DNA of 64,000 bases from Pollenia angustigena. Lineage: Eukaryota; Arthropoda; Insecta; Diptera; Polleniidae. The stretch is from the NCBI GenBank assembly GCA_930367215.1, contig OV884057.1:202171621-202235620 (forward strand). Direction: 5' to 3'. The notes beneath the pieces were generated by a model, which searched no databases, was not told the DNA's origin, and saw nothing but the letters and a program-made list of their open reading frames with translations. The translations under genes were made by a program, and so were the position numbers. Positions 1-9,972 of this stretch are shown piece after piece; position 1 is the stretch's first letter; the number at the start of each line of letters is the position of its first letter.

Positions 1-375
1 TGATTTCGTTTCTTCACCTCATATGTTCTTTGAAATTACCATGTATGTTGTGCTACTAGGTCTATTGCCACAGAGTTTCACTTGGAAATTAGTAGTTTTA
101 TGGGTGTCAAGTAATCAGGTTGGTTTCAAGATAGTTTTTATGTTTAAATTAAAAAAAAAAAGAATTGATTTACTTTTTTTTATAGATTATTACTGCTTTG
201 TTAACGCACCAATGGTATAAGGAAAACTTTAAAAACTATCCAAAATTTAGGAAAGCTTTAATACCGTTTATTCTTTAATAAAGAAATATTATGATTTTAT
301 CATAGCATCCAACGATTTTATCGTCTACATATCAATTTCATTCCAATTTAAAAAAAATTAAAAACAAAAAAATTA
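1..375. other. Intergenic AT-rich DNA, no gene seen
   Basis: No convincing coding sequence, tRNA or repeat is visible. Open frames here are short and low in complexity. The stretch ends at the A that precedes the TC end of a Helitron. Confidence 0.6.
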
Positions 376-479
376 TCTATATATAAATCGGCTAAGGCAA
401 AACAGTTAAGAACACTTTCCTCCTCTGTATGTCAACCGATTTGAACAAAATATACACCATTTAAGAGGTATTTACTAGA

Positions 480-2706
480 CTTAAGTTCATGAAATTTAAT
501 TTTATTAAATTATTTTTATGAAGAAAGGAATTTTACAACATGAAAATCAATCAGAATTGTTATTGATAATCTTTCATTCTTGACGTGGCTCGGGCTCGAA
601 CCCTGGCCGGCAGGTTACCATGACATGTTTCGATCGCAACCACTCGATCTCCTCAGATGGATTTGCCGTCTTACACTCGCAGCCATCGACGACTGCTGAC
701 GTCACTAGTCAAACATCAATCCTTAAACCAAATTGTATTTTAACATTTGGTAGATCGAAATTTGCTTTCCTGAATGATTATCCATTCTAATTGATTTTAC
801 AGGTTTTTTTCCTTTACTTCTGTTTTTTCGTACTTTCGTCAAGAATTTTTCTTGAAGTCCAAGTACATTTTTTTTTTTGTTTTTTCACTTTGTCTTTCTC
901 TTTTCTGTTGACCTTTTTCAGCACAACTTGAAGGACAAATGTACACATAGAGCTCGTGCCTTAGCTTTAACAATAATTAGTATTGTGGTTATTTTGTTGA
1001 ACTATTTATGGTTTTCAATCCAAATTTTTTAATATTTTTAATTAGGCTTAAGTTCATGAAATTTAATTTTATTAAATTATTTTTATGAAGAAAGGAATTT
1101 TACAACATGAAAATCAATCAGAATTGTTATTGATAATCTTTCATTCTTGACGTGGCTCGGGCTCGAACCCTGGCCGGCAGGTTACCATGACATGTTTCGA
1201 TCGCAACCACTCGATCTCCTCAGATGGATTTGCCGTCTTACACTCGCAGCCATCGACGAATGCTGACGTCACTAGTCAAACATCAATCCTTAAACCAAAT
1301 TGTATTTTAACATTTGGTAGATCGAAATTTGCTTTCCTGAATGATTATCCATTCTAATTGATTTTACAGGTTTTTTTCCTTTACTTCTGTTTTTTCGTAC
1401 TTTCGTCAAGAATTTTTCTTGAAGTCCAAGTACATTTTTTTTGTTTTTTCACTTTGTCTTTCTCTTTTCTGTTGACCTTTTTCAGCACAACTTGAAGGAC
1501 AAATGTACACATAGAGCTCGTGCCTTAGCTTTAACAATAATTAGTATTGTGGTTATTTTGTTGAACTAATTATTGTTAAAGCTAAGGCACGAGCTCTATG
1601 TGTACATTTGTCCTTCAAGTTGTGCTGAAAAAGGTCAACAGAAAAGAGAAAGACAAAGTGAAAAAACAAAAAAAAAAATGTACTTGGACTTCAAGAAAAA
1701 TTCTTGACGAAAGTACGAAAAAACAGAAGTAAAGGAAAAAAACCTGTAAAATCAATTAGAATGGATAATCATTCAGGAAAGCAAATTTCGATCTACCAAA
1801 TGTTAAAATACAATTTGGTTTAAGGATTGATGTTTGACTAGTGACGTCAGCAGTCGTCGATGGCTGCGAGTGTAAGACGGCAAATCCATCTGAGGAGATC
1901 GAGTGGTTGCGATCGAAACATGTCATGGTAACCTGCCGGCCAGGGTTCGAGCCCGAGCCACGTCAAGAATGAAAGATTATCAATAACAATTCTGATTGAT
2001 TTTCATGTTGTAAAATTCCTTTCTTCATAAAAATAATTTAATAAAATTAAATTTCATGAACTTAAGCCTAATTAAAAATATTAAAAAATTTGGATTGAAA
2101 ACCATAAATAGTTCAACAAAATAACCACAATACTAATTATTGTTAAAGCTAAGGCACGAGCTCTATGTGTACATTTGTCCTTCAAGTTGTGCTGAAAAAG
2201 GTCAACAGAAAAGAGAAAGACAAAGTGAAAAAACAAAAAAAAAATGTACTTGGACTTCAAGAAAAATTCTTGACGAAAGTACGAAAAAACAGAAGTAAAG
2301 GAAAAAAACCTGTAAAATCAATTAGAATGGATAATCATTCAGGAAAGCAAATTTCGATCTACCAAATGTTAAAATACAATTTGGTTTAAGGATTGATGTT
2401 TGACTAGTGACGTCAGCAGTCGTCGATGGCTGCGAGTGTAAGACGGCAAATCCATCTGAGGAGATCGAGTGGTTGCGATCGAAACATGTCATGGTAACCT
2501 GCCGGCCAGGGTTCGAGCCCGAGCCACGTCAAGAATGAAAGATTATCAATAACAATTCTGATTGATTTTCATGTTGTAAAATTCCTTTCTTCATAAAAAT
2601 AATTTAATAAAATTAAATTTCATGAACTTAAGCCTAATTAAAAATATTAAAAAATTTGGATTGAAAACCATAAATAGTTCAACAAAATAACCACAATACT
2701 AATTAT
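480..2706. repeat. 2.2-kb palindromic array of a ~565-bp unit (two inverted + two direct)
   Basis: Four copies of one unit: two in minus orientation (480-972, truncated; 973-1536), a 37-nt remnant at the centre (1537-1573), then two in plus orientation (1574-2140; 2141-2706). Arms are nearly identical, so the block could fold into a hairpin with arms of about 1.05 kb. Adjacent units join at ACTAATTATTGTTAAAGC, and the same junction is found at the second locus near 59490. The block is flanked by a 13-bp direct repeat, GGTATTTACTAGA, at 467-479 and 2707-2719. That repeat includes the first bases of the hAT MITE next door, so this insertion is younger than the MITE. The short open frame at 2165-2389 lies in the repeat and is not a gene. 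It may be a foldback-like element or a tandem SINE; no match to a named family is claimed. Confidence 0.85.
1897..1958 (+). other. tRNA-like (pol III box A/B) core of the palindromic repeat unit
   Basis: GATCGAGTGGTTGCG resembles the D-arm/box A of a class II tRNA (GCCGAGTGGTTAAGG type). About 45 bp on, GGGTTCGAGCCC resembles box B. The same segment occurs in all four units here and in the divergent unit at 59.8 kb, where the T-arm is a good 5-bp stem with a TTCGAAT loop. This suggests a tRNA-derived pol III promoter of SINE type. There is no complete cloverleaf, so it is not called a tRNA gene. Confidence 0.5.
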
Positions 2707-2715
2707 GGTATTTAC

Positions 2716-3859
2716 TAGAGTTTTTTTTTTCCCGGAGTTTTTCGATTCCCGGGAAAGCGGGAAAAATTTTTAAATTTCCCGGGATCCCGGGATCCCGCTC
2801 CATACAAATAATACAAAGTAAACTTGGTTTTATTAATGAAAAAAACTTTTATTAACAAACGTGAGGGAACTTGTTTACAAAGTAAGTAAAATAAATGCTT
2901 AAATACTACAAAAATTATAAGTAAATTCCGTATTATGATGATCTAGTACAAGATAAAATAAACATAACAATTGAGGTACTCAAGATATGAGATCAAAAAG
3001 TAAAATCATAAAATATATAAAATATTTTAATAAATATATTAACATGTTTTAACGGCGTAGGAAATTACTTTCTGACACACTCAAAGCGTTTAGTGAGTCG
3101 CCAAAGAGTATATTTCTGATTTTGTTTACTGATTACCATGTTTCCGAAAAATTTCGTTTACTTTTTTACCGAGGTTGGACAAATAATTAAAAGTGCACCG
3201 TTGTTGCATGCTTCTGATGTCAAGGTTGATGCAAAAAATAGCATCATCCGGACTACTTCTTACAAACTATTTCTTTTCATTAGGTCCATCTGTAATCTTT
3301 AGGACAATGTGTTTTTCAAATTGTATGTTTTAGTAACTTACACGAGTTTCATTACTTTTTTTATTTCGGTTTCCCCGCACTTCCCGGATATATTACCAAG
3401 CTCGATTTTTTTTTTTTTTTGTAGATACGACTATGTTGCAATAACGTAGCGATATGTTTATGTATATCCTATTTTTAAGACTTGTCCATGGTCAATGAGA
3501 ATTTACTGCCTGCATCTTATTTTGAATTTATGTTCTTTATCAATTCATCACTTCACTAAATTTATTAATTATCAACTGTTGCACTGCCCATTCTGCTTTT
3601 AATAGATTTATTGCCGCAGGAGACATTGATTTACGTTTGTACACATTTCTTATAATTGATCTAATCGACAACCCATCCACAGATGCTAATTTTTAGAGAA
3701 AAGAAAACTAAATTTCAGAGTAAAAATAGCTGTTTTCTGAAACTATGAAGAACTTTTTATTTCCCGGGATCCCGCAACAAAAATCCCGGGAAAACGGGAA
3801 ATATAATAAGTGAAATTCCCGGGAATTCCCGGGACGGGAAATCCCGGGAAAAAACCCTA
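2716..3859. mobile_element. hAT-type non-autonomous element with CCCGGG-rich termini
   Basis: Terminal inverted repeats are TAGAGTTTTTTTTT..CCCGG and TAGGGTTTTTTCCCGGG. The flanking 8-bp duplication GTATTTAC (2708-2715 and 3860-3867) is the hAT signature. The target, GAGGTATTTACTCAAAG, is found nearly intact in the uninterrupted Helitron copy near 24.9 kb. The 1.1-kb interior is AT-rich with no transposase reading frame. Subterminal regions carry repeated GGGATCCCGGG blocks. Confidence 0.85.
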
Positions 3860-4758
3860 GTATTTACTCAAAGAAGTGCACAATGTATATTTTATTAAAA
3901 TCTGTTCAATAATTTCCGAGTTATAAGCGTTCAAAATTGTTACTAACACAAATGCAAAATAAATAAATAAAAATTTATTTTCAACTATCAAATAATAAAA
4001 AGTAAGGGTGATCGATTATTCGACATTTTTCAGAAACCGGTTTTCGAATATTTCGACTATATAAATCAGACCAGGCAAAACTGTTAAGAACGTTTTCTTC
4101 CTTTGTTTGTCAACCGAATCTCTGTGGGGAGAAAAAGAGGGGAAATATGGGAACTAAATTTCTTTTTTTTTACTTTTCTGTGCTTCATGTGATAATTTTT
4201 AATGTTCTATAATATAGAACTTAGAAACATAATATTATAGGTGTAGGATCCTGAGTGAGTGATAACCTATAAGATAAAAAATGCTGTTTTTTTTTTGTTT
4301 TTCATCTGGAACTTTTTGAATTTTCGTTAATATTCGACCTATAATGATAAAATTGTACATTAAACTGGGTGAATAAGAGCATGTAAGGGGAGCTTTCGCT
4401 TTTGGTACTTTTTCGTTCTACATCTGGTTCTTTGATTAATTTTCGTTAGTATTAGACATAGAAACATAAAATTAAACGTGCAACGTCCTGAGTGGATGAC
4501 AATATATAAAGGAGACTTTTTGATACTTTTTTGTTTTTCAATTGGTTTTTTTTATACTGAACTTACAAAATTAAATTACTCACGTAGAAGATAAAATTTG
4601 AACCGGAGGTTGGTCCCCCGCCAAATCGATCCACTTTGAAGGAAAAAATGAATGCTCGAAACAAATAAATTCATATATACTTAGATGAATTATGTTTTCT
4701 TCATATTTACAAAAAAAAAAAAATCATGGTCGAATTTTGACCATAAGGCGAACACTAG

Positions 4759-5270
4759 TTTAAATAAATATTTATTAAATTAACACCACCAACAAAATGT
4801 CTTAAAACTTAATAGTCGATTTTCAAAAAAAAAAAAAAAAATTTAAGTAAAAATACTTTTTAAAAAATAAGCTTTCATTTTAATGCGCTAAAAAGGAATA
4901 AACTATTTCGAATTAGTTTCAGAGTTTAAAGATATTATAACTCACCCAGATGCATTTAAACATGAATTTTAACTTCTAGAGAGTAAAGTAAATGACACGA
5001 ATTATGATATTAGCGTGAAATTGGAACATTGAAAAAAAGATTTGATGAGTAAAAATGTATATATATTCAAACTTGTACAAATTGATATCTCATATTTTTA
5101 CATTGTCACACAATAGTGCTTCCATCTGCTGAGCGTGTTTTAACTAAGTTAGCTTTAATAAAAAATATAAATAATAATAATAATAATAAAAATAATATAA
5201 TTTTGTTTATTATTATTAAAAATACTTTTCAAATCTATTACATTAAAGTTTGACTATAAATTTAATTTAA
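4759..5270. other. Intergenic AT-rich DNA
   Basis: Contains poly-A/poly-T tracts and a short AAT microsatellite at about 5170-5190. I see no gene. Confidence 0.5.
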
Positions 5271-6702
5271 TTACATATTATGTTTTACATAGTAGACAAT
5301 ATGTTTTTTGAATAACTTTATATTATGTTCCAATTTTACATTATTGGGCAGTGAGTTGTACAGTTGTAAGCCCTTATAAAATAGCGACCGTTGCTTTGCA
5401 GTTGTTGATACTCTTTCAATTCTAAAATGGTCCACGTTTCTTAACTGGTACGGTTGAGCGTCTCTCACATAAGTTATTTGTTCCGTTAAGTATTCTGGGG
5501 ATTCACCGATTTTTATTTTTTGAATAAAGCTTAATGTGTTCATTTTGAGCCTTTGTTCTATGTTGAGCCATTTAAGTGTTTCTAGCATGAAATTAATGTG
5601 TGTGTATCTGTTGTATTTCAGTATGGTTCGCATTGCTCTATTCGTAATTTCTGTAGTCGTTCAATCTGGTTCGCCGTGCAACATGTGTATAATATGGTTG
5701 ATTCGAATTCGAAATGAGGTTTGATTATAGTGTTATATATGTTGATTGCTGTTATAATTGAAATTTGTTTTCTTATTCGTTTGAAAAAACTAATTTTTTT
5801 TACCGATTTTTTTACAAATATAGTCAATATGTTGTTTAAATTTTAACTGCCTTATTTATAAAAAATAAAACATGTTAATAAAGGGTTTATTAAACGGATT
5901 TCGTATGAAAATCCGTTTCATAAAGCCTTTATTAACCAGTTTTATTTTTTATAAATTAGGCCGTAAGTCTTTATCAATAACAAAACCTAAATATTTTATT
6001 TGGTCTACTTTTTCTATTACTTAATTATTTATTTTAAAAATTAAAGTGCTTTCAGTGTTTATTTCCATTATCTTGGTTTTATTTTCGTTTAGTTTAAGTT
6101 TGTTCATGTTAAGCCATTTATTTACGCTTTCTATATCGTGAGTGAGGTTGTAATAACAATCGTGCTCTGATTCTTCTTCCGTGAAAATTAGAGTATCGTC
6201 AGCATATAAAATTATTTCACATTTATTCAATATGTTTGGCATATCATTTATATAAATGATAAATATCGTTATTATCTATGTTGGATTTAGAGTTATTCAC
6301 TTTAGTAATTTGCTTTCTGTTTGTAAGGTATGATTTAAACCATTTTAGTTCCGTATTTCTAATGCCGTATTTTTGTAGTTTTTGCAGTAGTATATTTCTA
6401 TCAATTGTTTCGAAGGCCCTTTTGAAGTCCAGGAAAATTCCCACTATTTTCTTGTTTTTTTTCGGTTTTTTTCCATCGATTTATTAAATAGTTCACTGCA
6501 GTTTCACATGAATACTTCCTTCTGAATCCAGACTGGTACTTCGATAATATTGAATTACTTTCCAAATATTGCTCAAGTTGTTCCTTTACCACTTTCTCTA
6601 TTATTTTCTCACATGTCTTCAACGTGTTTATTGGTCGAAATTCTTCACATTTTCTTGTCTTTGCAATCTTTTCAATTGGTGTAACCATTGACGTTTTCCA
6701 AT
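5271..6702 (-). pseudogene. LINE reverse transcriptase, decayed C-terminal part
   Basis: Non-LTR retrotransposon RT pieces in minus orientation. In order from 6702: a segment with the YRPI-like FRPINTLKTCEKI block and QSGFRRKYSCETAV; IFLDFKRAFETIDR (RT palm A) in another frame; the YADDTLIF catalytic loop near 6185; then the thumb (about 5990) and a C-terminal tail with LYNSLPNNVK. The frames change at least twice (about 6420 and 6250), and the segment between palm A and YADD that normally holds the PQGS-type motif is missing. A Harbinger-type MITE (5847-5963) interrupts the thumb. The N-terminal RT and ORF1 continue at 11714-12471, beyond a gypsy insertion. The endonuclease is absent. Confidence 0.85.
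5847..5963. mobile_element. Harbinger-type MITE (117 bp) in the LINE
   Basis: Inverted ends CTGCCTTATTTATAAAAAAT and CGGCCTAATTTATAAAAAAT, flanked by TAA (5844-5846 and 5964-5966), fitting the TWA duplication of PIF/Harbinger elements. Removing the element and one TAA restores an open LINE reading frame across the site, which supports the exact borders. Related ends occur at 37482, 33284 and about 61310. Confidence 0.75.
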
Positions 6703-7000
6703 TGTCACCCAGATGATGATTATTTAGCTGTGTATTCGGTCGACGGTTGTAGAATTAATAATATAACACGTTTGATATTTATTAATTATGTATATTACTG
6801 TTTATTTAACAATTAAAGAAATTAAAGTTTACAAAAGTCTATTGAGAATTTATTTTATGTTCTTGTCAGGACGCTCGTAAAAATAATACTGACTGCGCGA
6901 CGGCAGAATACGTTAAAAATATGAAAATGATGATGCAATCGCAATTGTCAAAAATAAGACAGGGTCGCTCAATCAGGGTTCGGCTAGATTACACTTGACA
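6703..7000 (-). repeat. 3' LTR of the gypsy element
   Basis: 298 bp, starts TGTCACCC and ends CTTGACA on the plus strand. It matches 11425-11713 almost base for base apart from roughly 9 extra bases near the start (GTATTCGGTCGAC region). The integrase reading frame ends within it. Confidence 0.95.
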
Positions 7001-8354
7001 GTTCGGCCAATCCTGAACTGAAGTCGTCCTCGGCTTCTTCGTCATCTAGGATATCAAGTTCCGGGGAACTTTCGCACCATCGCTTCATCTTATCGGAACT
7101 GTAGACGGAACAGAATTTACGAGAAGTAATTTGCATTCCCGGGACGTCTTCTACTAGGTATCGATCGTTACCAAGTATCTGTGTGATGATGTACGGGCCT
7201 CGATACTTGGGCTCCAGTTTTCGAGATTCTCCTGTAGCTTGCGGTTCATTTTCAAGAACTATTAGATCATTTTCCTGGTATGCAGTTGGACTACCGTGTC
7301 TCTTGTCAAATCGCCTTTTCCATTTTTCACGTTCTCTTCCGATGTTCAAAATTGCTAATTTACGTTTTTCGCCAATCGGAATAATTTCATCAGTTGCTAC
7401 ATCTTCTTGTATGGCAGCCAGGACACGATTTTGCGCCAAATCAATCGGCTTATAATCAAAAATCAATTCATTCGGACTAAATTTGGTAGTAGCATTCCTC
7501 TGGGAATTCACGGACCACTGTAACTCATGTAATTGCAGATCCCAATCCCTAGGTTCATTTGTTGTTGTTCGAAGATAGGTTAGGATGTTCTGATTCGCCC
7601 GCTCTACTTGGCCATTTGCCCTCGGAGTTCTCACGGCGGTTTTTATATGCTGTATATTATTATGGTCACAATATTCCTCAAATAATTTTGCGGTGAATGC
7701 CGTACCTCGGGCAGTTATAATGCGTTTCGGTAGGCCGAAATACCCCGTTAGCTCATTTAAAACGCTTAGCACCGGTGCGGTTTTAGTATTTCTAACAGCC
7801 TTCACAACGATATATTTCGTAAATGCATCAGAAAGTGCGAGAATGTGGGTGTTACCCCTCTTACTTCGCACAAATGGACCCAAATGGTCGATGTGAATTT
7901 GGCGGAACGGGAGTGGCTCCAAATCACCATAATGTAGGACTCCCTCAGGTTTACCTCCCTTGGATTTATTATAGCAGCATTCCGTACAAGCAGCGATATA
8001 CTCCTTGACGTATTTACGCATACGCTTAAACCAAAAAGTCTGTTTCATCCTCTCCAACGTTTTGTCGAGGCCATAGTGACCAACGTCATCATGACAGAGT
8101 TTGGCGATTCTCCATCGAATTGATTTCGGAACCACGAACTTGAGTCCCTCGGCGCTTCTCTTATAGAGGCGGTTGTTTTGTACACAAAAATCGGATTTTA
8201 TTTGTTTAAATTGATCGGATTTTTCAGTACCCTTTATGACAGAAATAATATGGTTCAGATCTTTATCTTGTAGCTGCATGGTAAATAACCAATCCTCGCT
8301 TGTTGTTTCGATGCTCATAACGAAACCAGCTGGTTCAGGTTCCGTTGCCGGCAA
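6984..8354 (-). pseudogene. Integrase of the gypsy element
   Basis: About 450 residues in one open frame. It has an HHCC zinc-binding region (HDDVGHYGLDK, then CTECCYNK), an integrase core beginning IHIDHLGPF (first Asp), and the third acidic residue in RANGQVERAN. The stretch IITARGTAFT has Ala where the family normally has the second catalytic Asp, from a single GAC to GCC change, so catalysis should be lost. After the core comes a C-terminal region with the KYRGPYIIT block typical of gypsy GPY/F modules. The frame begins just after the RNase H deletion, so the N-terminal residues belong to the end of the RNase H/linker. The stop lies inside the 3' LTR. Confidence 0.92.
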
Positions 8355-9668
8355 ATCCGGCTAAAATAAAACACGGGATGCCAATCATTATTACCAGTCG
8401 ATTGAAGAAGCACACCGGCCAGGCCTACGCTACTAGCGTCCGTATGAACCTCATGTTCTGCGTTGGGATCATATATCGTCAGTACGGGTTTACTACAAAG
8501 TATTTCTACCAGTTTATCGAACGATTCCTGTTGCGGACTGTCCCATAAAAATTTAGGATCGTTGGTTTTGCGTAGTTGGACGGTTAGGGGACGAGATATT
8601 AGAGAATAATTCTCGACAAATTTTCTAAAAAAAACCGGTAAGACCCAAGAAACGGCGAACCTCCGTCACGTTTGCCGGAACTTTAAAATTTCTAATGGCG
8701 CTTACCTTGCTGTCACCAGGAGATATACCATCCTTACTAATCCTATGACCAAGATAAGAAATTTCGTCAGTAAGAAAGTTGCATTTATCCTTACGGAGGG
8801 TGAGCCCACTTTTTTTCAAAATAGACAGGAAACGGTCCAGACGTTCAACACCCTCTTCAATGGTTTTGCTCGGAATTATTACGTCATCAAGATAAGTTAA
8901 GACTTCGCCAGGACTCATCATCTTTGATAGCTGATTCATCACCGACTGGAAAACGGCAGGAGCGTTCCCTAGGCCAAATGGCATGCGGTTATACTCATAA
9001 TGACCATCAGTGGTAACGAAAGCGGTATACTTCTTTGAAGCTTCATCAATTTCTATCTGGTGGTAACCCATACGAAGATCAAGTGTTGTAAAATATATAT
9101 TTCCAGCTAGCTGTGCAAACTGTTCGTCCATTATAGGCATCGGATATGGGGTTTTCACGGTGATTCTATTCAGTTGTCTAAAGTCCACACATAGACGATG
9201 TTCATTGTTTTTCTTTTCGACTAATACAATTCCCGATGCATACGGTGAATCTGATTGTCGAATTATATCATTTTCCAACAACTCGTTTACAATTTCATTG
9301 ACAATCGGACGTCTGGTGAAAGCAATACGATACGGACGGGAGCATACGGGTACATCAGTGTTCAGCTGTATCTTCATTTTGACTAGATTGCACTTACCAA
9401 GTTCCGAAATGTTATCCGCGAATCTTGCTCGATGCTCTTTCAACACGGCTTGAAGTTTTTCGTCCCCAGTTGACGTCATAATTTCAGTGGAATGTATTAC
9501 GTTTACATCCTGAATCCAACATTCATCGCCTTCGATTATCGTACGATTTCCCCGACGGCATAAATCATCACGGCCAATGAGAATATTTTCAGTTATACAG
9601 TTATCACCTACTACGTACATCTCAGTGTCAAAAACATTACCATACGTATTTCCCACCAGCAAATCCAT
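8350..9668 (-). pseudogene. Reverse transcriptase and RNase H start of the gypsy element
   Basis: RT spans roughly 8640-9350: RIAFTRRPIVNEIV (fingers), YFTTLDLRMGYHQIEID (palm A Asp), RMPFGLGNAPAVFQ, and TYLDDVIIPS with the YLDD catalytic pair, then SYLGHRIS. Just beyond, in a shifted frame, lies the linker and the start of RNase H (HTDASSVGLAGVLLQ). After about FYFSR the RNase H breaks off and joins the integrase frame near 8350, so an estimated 500 bp or more of RNase H is gone. The first ~50 codons (from 9668) are the C-terminal end of the protease, in a different frame from the rest of the protease. Confidence 0.93.
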
Positions 9669-9972
9669 TTAGAACTACCGTGCAATCGATATTTTTACCA
9701 ACTTTATTTGCAAAGGATTTTCTTACTAAATTGCGTGTACTGCCGGAATCAATAAAAGCAACGGTTTCGATACCGCTTACGATAATGCTTTTTGTAAGTT
9801 CAACTGATTGGCTTATGTTGTCATTAATTTTGTTTACGTTTACCCCTTTCTGAGAATTGGATTTAATTACATTACAATCGACCGTACGATGTGTTGTTCG
9901 TTGACAATTTCCACATCTCTCTTTTTTTTGCGGTTCAGGACACTTTACTGCGTAGTGTCCATATCCAAACAA
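9637..9972 (-). pseudogene. Second Gag zinc knuckle and aspartic protease of the gypsy element
   Basis: The frame opens within a CCHC zinc knuckle (GHYAVKC), followed by a second Cys/His cluster (CGNCQRTTHRTVDC). The protease active site is VAFIDSGSTRNLV, the DSG triad of retroviral-type proteases. The frame closes at 9637 before the end of the protease; homology continues in another frame from 9668, so a small insertion or deletion lies near 9650. It is out of frame with gag upstream. Confidence 0.85.

Larger units (their letters stand above)
376..4758 (+). mobile_element. Non-autonomous Helitron, split by nested insertions
   Basis: The element starts TCTATATATAAATCGG after an A and ends in CTAG before a T, the Helitron A^T rule. 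A hairpin (ATGGTC at 4726-4731, GACCAT at 4739-4744) sits about 10 bp before the terminal CTAG, as expected for a Helitron 3' end. A second, uninterrupted copy of 969 bp lies in reverse orientation at 24042-25010 and confirms both ends. Here the copy is broken at about 467 by two nested insertions (480-2706 and 2716-3859) and resumes near 3868. No Rep/helicase coding sequence is present, so it could move only with help from another element. Confidence 0.85.

Noticed and set aside
1897..1958. True tRNA gene
   Set aside because: Only box A/B and T-arm-like parts are present; no paired acceptor stem or anticodon arm could be drawn. Kept only as tRNA-like.
2165..2389. 74-codon plus-strand open frame rich in Lys
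   Set aside because: It lies inside the palindromic repeat unit, is disrupted in the other copies by poly-A length changes, and has no domain.
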